NCBI GenBank assembly: GCA_937915785.1
Contig: CALGGY010000122.1
Coordinates: 1-45,991, forward strand
Direction: 5' to 3'
DNA from: an uncultured Bacteroidales bacterium
Lineage (GTDB): Bacteria; Bacteroidota; Bacteroidia; Bacteroidales; P3
Length of the DNA: 45,991 nt
The translations under genes and the position numbers were made by a program. Of this stretch, positions 1-7,659 are shown in pieces; positions within the stretch are counted from its first letter, which is position 1; each line of letters starts with the position of its first letter. The notes under the pieces are model-generated. The model ran no database searches, was not told where the DNA came from, and saw only the letters and a list, made by a program, of their open reading frames with translations.

Positions 1-85
1 TACGGTTTTTCACCTGCCATTTCCAGTCGTTCCACTGTTCGTCGGTAACGTTCGGAAAAAGCTCTTTTCTTCTGTTGACTTGCAT
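1..85 (-). CDS. kamA: Lysine 2,3-aminomutase, N-terminal fragment (cut by window edge)
   Basis: Only the first 28 codons are present, reading leftwards from an ATG at 85-83 and running off the window. The translation contains NRRKELFPNV followed by DEQWNDWKWQVKNR. This closely matches what I recall of the N-terminus of clostridial lysine 2,3-aminomutase, with its NRRYELF and WNDWRWQVRNR segments. That enzyme is a radical-SAM, PLP-dependent protein converting L-lysine to L-beta-lysine, the first step of lysine fermentation. The radical-SAM cysteines lie outside the window, so identity rests on the N-terminal signature alone. A -7 box (149-156) with a CAAA at 178-181 lies upstream in the right orientation. 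Confidence 0.75.
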   Translation of the reverse strand, partial: MQVNRRKELFPNVTDEQWNDWKWQVKNR

Positions 86-148
86 ATTCTGTTGTATTTT
101 TATGATTATCAGTGGGTTGATTTGAGAAGGCTGACGTCTCAAGTTTTG

Positions 149-181
149 CAAATGTACCATTTTTTTTTGATTTTTGGCAAA
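149..181 (-). promoter_or_regulatory. Bacteroidota-type promoter for kamA
   Basis: On the minus strand, TACATTTG (149-156) fits the TAnnTTTG -7 consensus. TTTG (178-181, read as CAAA on plus) lies 21 nt further upstream as the -33 element. The predicted start of transcription is about 55 nt before the kamA ATG. Confidence 0.6.
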
Positions 182-293
182 AAAACGGATTTAAAGTTTT
201 CAAACCATCGTGGTGATAACTTGTTCCATTGCTCACAAGGATGTCGTTTGTCCTTATTTTGACAAAAAAAGTGTGTTTTTCGGAAAAAAAGTG

Positions 294-301
294 TAACTTT
301 G
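294..301 (+). promoter_or_regulatory. Promoter -7 element (TAACTTTG)
   Basis: TAACTTTG matches TAnnTTTG and lies 28 nt before the ATG at 330. No clean TTTG was found at the -33 spacing, so only half of the promoter is convincing. Confidence 0.5.
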
Positions 302-329
302 CAACTTCAAAAAAAGTTTTAGAACCATC

Positions 330-1106
330 ATGAAACGAGTTGTTATTGTTATTGCAGCAATGCTTTTTGCAGGCACCGTCTGTTTTTCGCAGACCGCCGA
401 TTTTTACGGAGTTGTAAGTATGGGCGGCAGTTTGCCTGTGGGCAATTTTGGCAAAGCCACTGTTAAGGATGACGAGCCGCAGAAATGGGGTCTGGCCGAC
501 GAATCGCAGTATGGAGGAGCCGGCATAGGTGCCAATGTCGGCATTATGGGTGCCAAACGCATATCCGGAATCGAAGAGCTGAGCGTTTTTCTGTCGGCAG
601 AGTTCTTTTTCAACCCGCTGAACAAAGCCCTGCGCGACTACAAAGAGCAATACGAAGTGGCCAACATAAACTCCCACGACAAGTACGAGCAGCGGTTCCC
701 CGTATATTTCAATATCCCAGTGTTGGCAGGCTGCCGCTACGATATCTATACCAGAAACCGCGACATTTCGATATTTGCCGAACTGGGTGTTGGAGCCAAC
801 ATGCGGATAATTACTGACCACTACGAATATTGGAACATGTACAAGCACAATAGCGAGGCACACTCATACACAGAGGATTACAGGACAAAATTTTCGTTCG
901 CCGCCGCCGCGGGTGCCGGAGCTGTGTTTCTTGGACATATACAAGTGGGCATTTTTTACCACTATCTTGGCACAGCTCGCGTTATCAGCGACGCAGAGGT
1001 AATATACAACAATCCAATGGGTTATGAGGAAACAGCTGCTCCTGCTTTCAGTAGGGGCGTGCTTTCGCCGCACATGCTGTCGATCAAGGTTGGCTATCTT
1101 TTTTAA
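330..1106 (+). CDS. Outer-membrane beta-barrel protein, function unknown
   Basis: A 258-residue protein starting with a Sec signal peptide (MKRVVIVIAAMLFAGTVCFSQ, cleavage near residues 20-21). The rest alternates short hydrophobic and polar stretches with many Gly and aromatic residues (for example GAGIGANVG, FAELGVGANM, AAAAGAGAVFLG), as expected of transmembrane beta-strands. It ends in KVGYLF, and a C-terminal aromatic residue is the usual signal for insertion by the BAM machinery. It resembles the generic porin-family or outer-membrane beta-barrel proteins of Bacteroidota, but no substrate can be read from the sequence. It has its own promoter element and is followed by a separately promoted gene, so it is probably monocistronic. 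Confidence 0.7.
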   Translation: MKRVVIVIAAMLFAGTVCFSQTADFYGVVSMGGSLPVGNFGKATVKDDEPQKWGLADESQYGGAGIGANVGIMGAKRISGIEELSVFLSAEFFFNPLNKALRDYKEQYEVANINSHDKYEQRFPVYFNIPVLAGCRYDIYTRNRDISIFAELGVGANMRIITDHYEYWNMYKHNSEAHSYTEDYRTKFSFAAAAGAGAVFLGHIQVGIFYHYLGTARVISDAEVIYNNPMGYEETAAPAFSRGVLSPHMLSIKVGYLF

Positions 1107-1180
1107 CAGCCCCGATGATACAATTTTTGTATGCAAGTGTCTATATTTTTGAATAAAAAAGTAAATTATTGGACTTTAGT

Positions 1181-1211
1181 TTTGAAAGAACAAAAAAAAA
1201 ACGTATCTTTG
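1181..1211 (+). promoter_or_regulatory. Bacteroidota-type promoter
   Basis: TTTG (1181-1184), a 19-nt spacer and TATCTTTG (1204-1211) give a full -33/-7 pair. Transcription would begin near 1218, just before the ATG at 1226. This rules out the longer in-frame reading from 1169, whose start would lie upstream of the promoter. Confidence 0.7.
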
Positions 1212-1225
1212 CAGTTCCAAACCCG

Positions 1226-1702
1226 ATGAAAAAAACAAATAAAATGAAGAGAATAGTCCTTATAGCACTGATTTTGGTCACCGTAACCACAACAAGTGTT
1301 TTCGCTCAGAGCAATATTTACGTAGCATCGCCAGCAGGTAGTGCAATAAACACCTACAAAACAGCCCTGAAAAATGCTTTCATCGATGTGATGGGCGGTT
1401 TTACCGAATTCAACCTTGTTGGAGCAAACTCCTCCGCCGACAGCTTGTCGCAAGCGTTGACAATAGACAGAACCAACCGCAAAGTTGCATCCCAGTATCG
1501 CACTGCCCTTGCCAACCTCAATGGCATCGACAATATCTGCTACACCATTATCGATGAGCGAAACGGCAGGCTCCACGTTGAAAGCATGTTGATAAATTGC
1601 GCTACCGGCAATATCACACGCATGTTGTCGCAAAGCATCATACGCGATGTTGACGCCATAAAAACAGTGGCTCAGAAAATGTCAAAGCAGTTGTTGTACT
1701 AA
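1226..1702 (+). CDS. Small exported protein, unknown function
   Basis: A 158-residue protein with an N-terminal signal peptide: basic KKTNKMKR, a hydrophobic run, then SVFAQ with cleavage after the A of FAQ. The mature part of about 125 residues has no motif I recognise. It carries Ser/Asn-rich segments and two predicted helical stretches. Its two cysteines lie in DNICYTI and LINCATG. The start is set at 1226 because the promoter lies at 1181-1211. An ATG at 1244 (MKRIVLIAL) is a possible alternative and would give a more compact signal peptide. No operon partner is evident; the next gene has its own promoter element. Confidence 0.6.
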   Translation: MKKTNKMKRIVLIALILVTVTTTSVFAQSNIYVASPAGSAINTYKTALKNAFIDVMGGFTEFNLVGANSSADSLSQALTIDRTNRKVASQYRTALANLNGIDNICYTIIDERNGRLHVESMLINCATGNITRMLSQSIIRDVDAIKTVAQKMSKQLLY

Positions 1703-1754
1703 TTTGGCTTTTGATAGTTCGCTTCATGGTGGAGCTATAGTTTCAAAATTCTCT

Positions 1755-1762
1755 TATTTTTG
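1755..1762 (+). promoter_or_regulatory. Promoter -7 element (TATTTTTG)
   Basis: TATTTTTG fits TAnnTTTG and lies 17 nt before the ATG at 1780. The -33 element is not clear. Confidence 0.45.
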
Positions 1763-1779
1763 TCTAATTGGTTTATTTT

Positions 1780-2307
1780 ATGGAAAGATTTGCTTTCCGA
1801 AATTTATTACTGGCATGTTTGCTCCCATTGGCAATAGGTATCCAATTGGGTTGCAGCAAGGAAAATACGGATGAAGAGACTGAATGGAATGAGGTCAGCA
1901 ACGCATCTTATGTCGATTTAGGTCTCCAAAGTGGCACTAAATGGTGTTCCGAAAATGAAGAAGGTTTCTACGATTTCGAAACTGCTATGGAGAAATTCGG
2001 CACCAATATGCCTACCAAGGCTCAAATTGAAGAACTTCAATACACTTGCAATTGGAATTGGACCGAAATAGACGGTGTGAATGGTTATACTGTAACCGGT
2101 CCCAATGGGAACTCTATATTTCTTCCAGCTATTGGTGTTGTGGATTTTGACGGCAATCTTAGGGCAGGCAACTTGGGAGCTATTTGGTCTTGCGAACTAA
2201 AGGATCCAAACCAAGACTATTGTCTGGCATTCGACGGCTTTACTTGGCGCGGGGATAGTTCTTTTGGTATTGTTTGGAGCCTTAATGTGCGTCTTGTGAA
2301 AATATAA
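1780..2307 (+). CDS. Lipoprotein with VDLGL-SGTKW motif
   Basis: A 175-residue predicted lipoprotein. The signal sequence ends at a lipobox (QLGC) and is followed by SKENTDEETE, an acidic stretch of the kind that marks surface-exposed lipoproteins in Bacteroidota. Downstream is YVDLGLQSGTKW, close to the VDLGLPSGTxW motif that recurs in many Bacteroides and Prevotella exported proteins, some distantly related to the Fibrobacter paralogous domain. Further blocks (NMPTKAQIEEL, WNWTEIDGVNGYTVTGPNG) fit the same domain. The ATG at 1780 is preferred over the in-frame TTG at 1768, which sits almost on the predicted transcription start. Function unknown. A decayed relative follows directly. Confidence 0.7.
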   Translation: MERFAFRNLLLACLLPLAIGIQLGCSKENTDEETEWNEVSNASYVDLGLQSGTKWCSENEEGFYDFETAMEKFGTNMPTKAQIEELQYTCNWNWTEIDGVNGYTVTGPNGNSIFLPAIGVVDFDGNLRAGNLGAIWSCELKDPNQDYCLAFDGFTWRGDSSFGIVWSLNVRLVKI

Positions 2308-2336
2308 CATCATATTGAAATAAAACATTGTTTTGA

Positions 2337-2801
2337 AAAAAAAACGTTTTTATATCACTATTGATATGTGTGGCTTTTTCACTGTCGGCACAGAGTTTTG
2401 TGGATTTGGGTCTTCCTATTGGCACGAAATGGAAAGATGTGAACGAGTACAATACTATAGCTGAATCATCTTTTTTTTCATCGTACCAAATTCCCGACGC
2501 TCTTCGTATCTGGAGGCGATGTTCTTTTGCGGGGTCAATGGGTGGAACTTATGGGTGAATGTGAATGGATATGGGTTGACAATAGTGGCTACAAGGTAGT
2601 TTGTCCAAACGTCAACCATATATACTTCATGCACATGGATATCGTTATTGTCATGGCGATGTGCAGTACAAAGGCGCTTTCGGTTGCTATTGGTCAGAAA
2701 ACGACCAAGCATCAAAATATATCTTTTTTAACGCCAAAGGAAAACGTATGTGTGGCGACAAGCGTAACGGTGGTATATCGTAGCGTCTGGTAGAAGATTA
2801 A
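2337..2801 (+). pseudogene. Broken relative of the upstream lipoprotein
   Basis: Three reading frames must be joined to recover a protein like the intact gene at 1780. The first reads KKNVFISLLICVAFSLSAQ, a good signal peptide, but it has TGA where an ATG should be; the run of nine A residues beside it suggests slippage. It continues FVDLGLPIGTKW. After a frame change near 2520-2550 comes ELMGECEWIWVDNSGYKV, matching ELQYTCNWNWTEIDGVNGYTV of the intact gene. After another change near 2600 comes HGYRYCHGDVQYKGAFGCYW. A TAG at 2781-2783 interrupts the end (GGIS, stop, RLVED, stop). The lack of any intact start and the several separate lesions make a pseudogene far likelier than sequencing error. 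Confidence 0.75.
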
Positions 2802-2822
2802 GCGTAGGTTTTTACCTCTTTT

Positions 2823-3863
2823 TTACTTGTATATCTTTCTCTTGTTCAGTTCGTTGCGGAACTTGGCGGCGTTGATGTTGTGCTCGGCAATGGTTACGGC
2901 AAAATTGTGGTAACCCGAAAAATCCTCTTTGGCGCAGAAATACAGGTAGTTGGTGCTTTTGTTTTCCAAAACGGCGTCTATCGATGCGGCGGAAGGTATG
3001 CAGATGGGTGCGGGCGGCAGCCCCTTATATATATATGTGTTGTACGGGCTGTCGTACTGCAGATGTTTGTTCAAGATGCGTCGCAGCGAAAAGTCCTGTA
3101 CGGCGAATTTCACCGTTGGGTCGGCCTGCAGTAGCATGCCCTTGCGCAGCCGGTTCAGGTAAACGCTGGCAATGGTGGCTTTTTCGTCGTCCTTGTTGGT
3201 TTCCTCCTCCACAATGGACGCAAGGGTGATGGCTTCGACACGCGAGAGACCGGTTTTTTCGAGTTTCCGACGGCGGCTGTTGGTCCAAAAACGGTCGTTC
3301 TCCTCTTTCATGCGTTGCAGAAATTCTTCGGGAGTGGTGGTCCAATAAAACTCGTAAGAGTTTGGCACAAAGATAGCAGTAGCCGTTTCGCGGCTGTATC
3401 CGAGTGCCCTCATCAGCGAGTCGTTGTTCAAAGCATTCATCATCTGCGCCGAGTCGAACTCGAATTTGCGTGCCAGCCGTCCGGCAAGGGCCTCCTTCGT
3501 ACGGAATTTGCCTATGGTAACCTGCTGTGCGTCCTCACTGCCCGATTTCAGTTTGTTTACAAGGGCGTTGATGCTCATCTGCGGTTCTACAACGTAACGA
3601 CCGGGCCTTACGTGGGCAGGGTATTTTTTATATCGGGCCAGCATGGCAAAAAACGAGGTATCCTCCAAACAATGTTTAACGCAAAGTGTATCAATTACTT
3701 GTGCGTAATTGGAGCTAGTAGGTATGTATAGCACAACAGTTTCGGTATTGTCCACCTTTTTGTTGTTCAAAGCCAGATAGAAAGTCATGGCGGTGGCGGC
3801 CAACAGAACGGCAACGGTGCCACCTGCAAAAAGCCATAATTTTTTGCGTTGTTTTTTTTTCAT
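2823..3863 (-). CDS. mltG: Endolytic murein transglycosylase MltG
   Basis: A 346-residue YceG/MltG-family protein, the inner-membrane lytic transglycosylase that cuts nascent glycan strands. The N-terminus has a basic cytoplasmic tail (MKKKQRKKLW), then one membrane anchor (about residues 8-30). The periplasmic part carries the family's catalytic region: SIVEEETNKDDEK with the conserved Glu, then ASVYLNRLRKGMLLQADPTV, and later GLPPAPICIPSAASIDA. The length is normal for the family. The ATG at 3863 overlaps the TGA of the upstream dehydrogenase gene (ATGA), implying translational coupling. An in-frame ATG at 3884 (MAKKPPEM) is possible but lies inside that gene. Reading further upstream only gives an antisense frame of the dehydrogenase. 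Confidence 0.9.
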   Translation of the reverse strand: MKKKQRKKLWLFAGGTVAVLLAATAMTFYLALNNKKVDNTETVVLYIPTSSNYAQVIDTLCVKHCLEDTSFFAMLARYKKYPAHVRPGRYVVEPQMSINALVNKLKSGSEDAQQVTIGKFRTKEALAGRLARKFEFDSAQMMNALNNDSLMRALGYSRETATAIFVPNSYEFYWTTTPEEFLQRMKEENDRFWTNSRRRKLEKTGLSRVEAITLASIVEEETNKDDEKATIASVYLNRLRKGMLLQADPTVKFAVQDFSLRRILNKHLQYDSPYNTYIYKGLPPAPICIPSAASIDAVLENKSTNYLYFCAKEDFSGYHNFAVTIAEHNINAAKFRNELNKRKIYK

Positions 3864-4801
3864 TTCTGGTGGTTTTTTAGCCATTGGCGAATGTTGTCCA
3901 TAACAATGCCTGCGCGGATGTCGAAAGCCTCGCGTGTGGCGTAGCCAATGTGAGGCACCATCACGCAGTTTGGCGCATCGCTTAGCGGATGTCCGGCGGG
4001 CAGTGGGGGTTCGGTTTCGAAAACATCGATGCCTGCTCCGGCTATCCTGTTGTCTTTCAGCATTGTGGCAAGTTCTGGAATGTCCACCACATTGCCACGG
4101 GCGGTATTTATAAGTATTGCCGAGGGTTTCATCAGCGAGAGTTGGTGTTTGCCGATAAGATGGTGCGATTCTTTGTTCAACGGCACATGCAGTGTAACAA
4201 TGTCGCTTTGAGCCATCAGTTGGTCGAGGGTTACGTATTTTGCACCAATCTGTTTCACCTCGTAGCGTTCCGAACGACTGAAAGCCAACACGTTGCACCC
4301 AAAAGCTCGGAGTAGACGTATGGTTTGTGTGCCAATGGCGCCGGTGCCAACAACGCCAACAGTTTTTCCGCCAAGCTCGAGGCCAAGGTAGTTGTTGCGT
4401 GTGCCGCCGTTGCGGATGGTGCTGTCGAAAGAGCTGATTTTGCGGTACACGTTGAGCATCAGGCCTATGGCCAATTCGCTTACTGCCACGGTGCTGTACC
4501 CGGAGGCGTTCATCACTGCAATGTTGTGGCTTTGGCAGTATTCCAAATCTATGTGGTCCAAGCCGGTGAAAGCTACCGAAAGCATTTTCAGATTGGGGCA
4601 ACGGCTCATGGTCTCGGCAGAGACTTTTATGTTCGAAATCACCACTATGTCGGCGGTTCCAATGCGGCTGGCAAGCTCGTCGGGGGCTTCGTTGCGGTCG
4701 GTGTAATATTCAAATTCGTGTCCCTGTGCGGCAAACTCTTTTTTCAAACTCTCGAACTGCGGCACAGATATTCCCAAGGGTTCTACAGTAACTATTTTCA
4801 T
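3860..4801 (-). CDS. D-2-hydroxyacid dehydrogenase family protein
   Basis: A 313-residue NAD-dependent oxidoreductase of the D-isomer-specific 2-hydroxyacid dehydrogenase family. The Rossmann motif is GKTVGVVGTGAIGTQTIRLL. The family's active-site Arg lies in INTARGNVVD, the Glu in DVFETEPPLP and the His in MVPHIGYATREA. The substrate could be lactate, glycerate, hydroxypyruvate or another 2-ketoacid, and the sequence does not decide among them. Phosphoglycerate dehydrogenases of the short type also belong here. It is the first gene of a two-gene operon with mltG, whose start overlaps its stop by 4 nt. No link between the two functions is obvious. Confidence 0.85.
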   Translation of the reverse strand: MKIVTVEPLGISVPQFESLKKEFAAQGHEFEYYTDRNEAPDELASRIGTADIVVISNIKVSAETMSRCPNLKMLSVAFTGLDHIDLEYCQSHNIAVMNASGYSTVAVSELAIGLMLNVYRKISSFDSTIRNGGTRNNYLGLELGGKTVGVVGTGAIGTQTIRLLRAFGCNVLAFSRSERYEVKQIGAKYVTLDQLMAQSDIVTLHVPLNKESHHLIGKHQLSLMKPSAILINTARGNVVDIPELATMLKDNRIAGAGIDVFETEPPLPAGHPLSDAPNCVMVPHIGYATREAFDIRAGIVMDNIRQWLKNHQK

Positions 4802-4907
4802 ATCTTTTATTTGCTGTATTTTTTATTTTATTATATTGTATTATTCATCTTATTTTATTCGCTATAGCTCAACATGCTACTGATTTTTGACAAACCAACT
4901 CATTGTC

Positions 4908-4924
4908 GCGTCCCTTCGGGACGC
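4908..4924. repeat. GC-rich palindrome GCGTCCC-TTC-GGGACGC
   Basis: A perfect 7-bp inverted repeat with a 3-nt loop. Neither side has a T-run, so it is not a standard intrinsic terminator. It may be a REP-like intergenic element. Confidence 0.5.
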
Positions 4925-5103
4925 TTTGAGTGAGATTGTTTCGTCGCCGCACAGCGCTACGATTGTACGTGGTTATTGAAATTTAGCCTCTCCAAGGTTG
5001 TTGAAAATTAGTCAAATACAAAACTGTAGCCATTCGTCTGATATATTTCAAATTACTCATTACAAATTAAATGTCTAACATCAAATTTTAAATCCTAATT
5101 CCA

Positions 5104-5162
5104 ATTTCCCAACTTCAAACTCCCAACTCCCAACTCCCAACTTCAAACTCCCAACTCCTAAT
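5104..5162. repeat. Degenerate 7-nt tandem repeat (AACTCCC unit)
   Basis: The stretch is made of AACTCCC and AACTTCA units in near-tandem order. Related sequence on the opposite strand occurs at 45912-45939, so this is a dispersed, low-complexity intergenic family. Confidence 0.65.
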
Positions 5163-5165
5163 TAT

Positions 5166-5954
5166 TCAGTCCCAGTCCAGATGGAACGGGTATTTTTTTC
5201 GGTAACGGTCTAAATTGCTGTGGTTTAGCGATAACATTTTAATATTCTCGGTACCACTTTCCACCTGATGAATGATGTTGCCGTTAGGGCTCACCACCAT
5301 AGAGTTGCCGGAGTGTGGCGTTCCTTTGGCATCGATGCCCACTCGGTTCACGCCAATGGTATAGCTGAGGTTTTCGATGGATCGTGCCTGCAAAAGACGT
5401 TGCCAAGCTTTGGCGCGGGTGGCTGGCCAGTTGGCCACATAAATGCCGACGTCGTATGCAAACTGCTGATTGTCGGCATTGTAGCTATTGCGCACCCAAG
5501 TGGGGAAACGTAGGTCGTAGCATACAAAAGGACGCACCCGCCAATTGCCGATACCAATGGTCATTATGCGGTTTCCGCGCTCAACAGTCTGAGCCTCAGC
5601 GCTTAGGCGAAAGGTGTGGCGTTTGTCGTAGTATTGCCATGTGTTGTTGTCCGATATGCAGAACAAACGGTTGTAAATGTGGCCGTTATCTGTTGCGTAC
5701 CAGCTGCCTATGAAAGTGGTGGCGAGTTTTTCCGCCCACCGTTTCACCCATTGGAAAGTGGGTCCGTTGTTGGGTTCGGCAAGGGCAGGGGCGTTTGGCG
5801 AAAAGCCGGTGTTGAATGTCTCCGGAAGTATCACCAAATCAATGGGTTGGGATATTCTTTCGAAAGTGTTTTCCAGTTTCCGGAAATTGGCCTCCTTGTC
5901 CTCCCAAACAATGTCCTGTTGCACTATGGCAATATGTAAGTCGCTGTTGTTCAT
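5166..5954 (-). CDS. Carbon-nitrogen hydrolase (omega-amidase-like)
   Basis: A 262-residue nitrilase-superfamily amidase. The catalytic triad is visible: Glu45 in ILPETFNTGF, Lys111 in YYDKRHTF and Cys145 in FVCYDLRFP. PETFNTGF and CYDLRFP fit the omega-amidase/YafV (Nit2-like) branch, which hydrolyses 2-oxoglutaramate or 2-oxosuccinamate. N-carbamoylputrescine amidase is a less likely alternative. The start at 5954 is chosen because it lies 1 nt past the stop of the upstream LRR gene; the ATG at 5975 would overlap that gene by 20 nt and adds MSATANN with no family match. It is the last gene of a ribF-LRR-amidase operon. Confidence 0.85.
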   Translation of the reverse strand: MNNSDLHIAIVQQDIVWEDKEANFRKLENTFERISQPIDLVILPETFNTGFSPNAPALAEPNNGPTFQWVKRWAEKLATTFIGSWYATDNGHIYNRLFCISDNNTWQYYDKRHTFRLSAEAQTVERGNRIMTIGIGNWRVRPFVCYDLRFPTWVRNSYNADNQQFAYDVGIYVANWPATRAKAWQRLLQARSIENLSYTIGVNRVGIDAKGTPHSGNSMVVSPNGNIIHQVESGTENIKMLSLNHSNLDRYRKKYPFHLDWD

Positions 5955-5955
5955 G

Positions 5956-6528
5956 TTATTGGCAGTTGCAGACACGGGTCATTTTTTTCTTTGGCGTTGG
6001 CAGCAGGTCTTTAATGTCGAGCTGGTCGTCGTAGGTGAGCGGGTTGGCACGCAAGTCGATAATTTGTAGAGTGTTGTCGAGCTGACGGAAACTGTCGGGC
6101 ATTTTTTTTATGCCGTTCGACAGCATCAGCAGCTCGCGCAGGTTGGGCATGTTGCCCATTTCGGCAGGCAGCTCCAGAATGCGGTTGCGCGATAGTACCA
6201 AAGTGCTGAGCTTTTGCAGGTAGGCTATTTCTTTCGGTACTGAGTCGAGACGGTTGTGGTTCAGGTTCAGGTATGTAAGGTTGTGCATGGTGCCAATTTC
6301 GGGAGGCAAGGTGTGCATGCGGTTCCAGCTGAGGTCGAGGCGCTCCAGATTGCGCAGCTGAAGTATTTGTTCGGGAAACGTCTTCAACCGCTTGTGTTTC
6401 AGCGTCAAGCAATATACACTGTCGGGCTCGGTTATCTCTTCGAGCGAGGTGTAAACGCGTCCGCGCTGCGAAAAAACGCTCATGCTGACACCCAGCACCA
6501 TAATTAGCATTGCCACACCTTTGTTCAT
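5956..6528 (-). CDS. Exported leucine-rich-repeat protein
   Basis: A 190-residue protein with a signal peptide (MNKGVAMLIMVLGVSMSVFSQ) and about five leucine-rich repeats of 23 residues. Each has the LxxLxLxxNxLxxLPxxI pattern, for example LERLDLSWNRMHTLPPEIG and LTYLNLNHNRLDSVPKEIA. The final part (DIKDLLPTPKKK) is the C-terminal cap. Such proteins bind other proteins, but the partner is unknown. The start at 6528 overlaps the ribF stop as ATGA, so translation is probably coupled. The longer frame starting at 6564 runs inside ribF and was discarded. Confidence 0.8.
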   Translation of the reverse strand: MNKGVAMLIMVLGVSMSVFSQRGRVYTSLEEITEPDSVYCLTLKHKRLKTFPEQILQLRNLERLDLSWNRMHTLPPEIGTMHNLTYLNLNHNRLDSVPKEIAYLQKLSTLVLSRNRILELPAEMGNMPNLRELLMLSNGIKKMPDSFRQLDNTLQIIDLRANPLTYDDQLDIKDLLPTPKKKMTRVCNCQ

Positions 6529-7469
6529 TGCTTCTCCATTTTTCGTGCAAAATACTGCAAGCACTTTTGTTTGTCTGCAACAAGTTGGTTTACAAGTTTT
6601 TCCGTACTGTCGAAACGTTGTATGTCCCTAATTTTTTCGCAAAAAAATAGAGTTACCTCCTTGCTGTATATATCTTGCAGAAAATCAAATATATGTACTT
6701 CGATAGTTCTGTTCTGGCTGTCGAAAGTGGGTTGAATGCCGATGTTGCACATGGCATCAAACGGCTGATTGTCAATGGTTATCGTTACGCAGTAAACTCC
6801 ATCGGCGGGGAGCATTTTCAGAGGGTCGGAGCAGTGTATGTTGGCCGTAGGAAAATGCAGTGTGCGTCCCACTTGGCGGCCTTTCACCACAGTTCCACAT
6901 GTATTGTATGTGTAGCCAAGCATACTGTTGGCCAGTGCTATGTTGCCGTTGCTCAACGCTTTGCGTATCTGCGTGGAGCTTATTTGTGTGCCGTTTTCGG
7001 AAACGCTGCCTTCGTTGGCAATTGCAAAGCCGCATTGGGTGGCAAGTGCCGGAATTTGATCGAAATCGTTGTTCTGTTTGTTACCGAACATATTGTCGTA
7101 TCCGAGCAGAAGTCCTTTTATGCCAAGGGTTTCCACAAGGTATTTGTGGGCAAACTGGCAGGCCGATAGTGCCGCCACTTGCGGTGTGAAAGGTATTACC
7201 AGCAGGTTGTCGATGCCACAATTTTCGATAAGCCGAAACCGTTCGTCGTTGGTGTTGAGCAGGTGGAAAGCGTTGTTCTCTGCGGCAAGCACAAGGCGCG
7301 GGTGGCGGTCGAAGGTTATGGCCATGGCATCGGAGCCCAAATTTTCTGCAAAAACGCCCAACGAACGCAAAACTTTCTGGTGCCCGCGGTGCACACCGTC
7401 GAACATGCCAACCGAAACGGCTGTGCCTTGGGGCAGATGGTTTGCTTCGTTTATGTTGTAGATATTCAT
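6525..7469 (-). CDS. ribF: Bifunctional riboflavin kinase / FAD synthetase
   Basis: A 314-residue RibF that phosphorylates riboflavin to FMN and adenylates FMN to FAD. The N-terminal nucleotidyltransferase domain has VGMFDGVHRGHQKVL (residues 20-34; the HxGH nucleotide-binding signature). The C-terminal kinase domain has GRTLHFPTANI and, later, GVYCVTITI and EVHIFDFLQDIY. The length is normal for the family. The start at 7469 (MNIYNINEA) precedes the conserved domain by the usual distance; further upstream the frame is AT-rich and contains the promoter. It is the first gene of the ribF-LRR-amidase operon. Confidence 0.93.
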   Translation of the reverse strand: MNIYNINEANHLPQGTAVSVGMFDGVHRGHQKVLRSLGVFAENLGSDAMAITFDRHPRLVLAAENNAFHLLNTNDERFRLIENCGIDNLLVIPFTPQVAALSACQFAHKYLVETLGIKGLLLGYDNMFGNKQNNDFDQIPALATQCGFAIANEGSVSENGTQISSTQIRKALSNGNIALANSMLGYTYNTCGTVVKGRQVGRTLHFPTANIHCSDPLKMLPADGVYCVTITIDNQPFDAMCNIGIQPTFDSQNRTIEVHIFDFLQDIYSKEVTLFFCEKIRDIQRFDSTEKLVNQLVADKQKCLQYFARKMEKQ

Positions 7470-7535
7470 CGCGTTGTTTGCAATATGTTGGTTGATAGTT
7501 TGTTGTGTTTGTTTTGCGTGCTTTCGGCAATCATG

Positions 7536-7543
7536 CAAAGGTA
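7536..7543 (-). promoter_or_regulatory. Promoter -7 element of ribF
   Basis: On the minus strand this reads TACCTTTG, matching TAnnTTTG. It lies about 67 nt before the ribF ATG. The -33 side is a plain A/T run. Confidence 0.5.
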
Positions 7544-7590
7544 CGCTAATTTTTTCATTAAAAAAAATGTTGTGAAAAATGTTATAAAAG

Positions 7591-7622
7591 TTTGTGCAAA
7601 TGTAAAAAAAAATGTAACTTTG
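7591..7622 (+). promoter_or_regulatory. Promoter of the Omp28-family cluster
   Basis: TTTG (7591-7594), a 20-nt spacer and TAACTTTG (7615-7622) form a full consensus pair 37 nt before the ATG at 7660. It is divergent from the ribF promoter. Confidence 0.75.
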
Positions 7623-7659
7623 CAGTTCGAAAAATTGGTAAAACATATATTTGTGAAAA

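Larger units (their letters stand above)
4802..5165. other. Gene-free stretch with palindrome and repeats
   Basis: These 364 nt hold no plausible coding region. They contain an AT-rich segment after the dehydrogenase start, a perfect 7-bp palindrome (4908-4924), an AT-rich stretch, and a degenerate short tandem repeat (5104-5162) just past the stop of the nitrilase-family gene. No convincing TAnnTTTG promoter for the 2-hydroxyacid dehydrogenase was found here. Confidence 0.6.

Noticed and set aside
1169..1225. Longer N-terminus for the small exported protein at 1226
   Set aside because: The extension contains the promoter elements at 1181-1211 and places a charged stretch before a normal signal peptide.
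3885..4601. An upstream in-frame extension of mltG
   Set aside because: It overlaps the 2-hydroxyacid dehydrogenase in another frame and gives an Arg/His/Gln-rich sequence of no known family; the MltG membrane anchor begins at 3863.
4908..4924. Palindrome as a transcription terminator
   Set aside because: The stem is perfect but neither side carries a T-run, and it lies upstream of the minus-strand dehydrogenase gene rather than after any gene.
5104..5162. Short direct repeats as a CRISPR array
   Set aside because: The units are 7 nt, adjacent and degenerate, with no spacers and no cas genes anywhere in the window.
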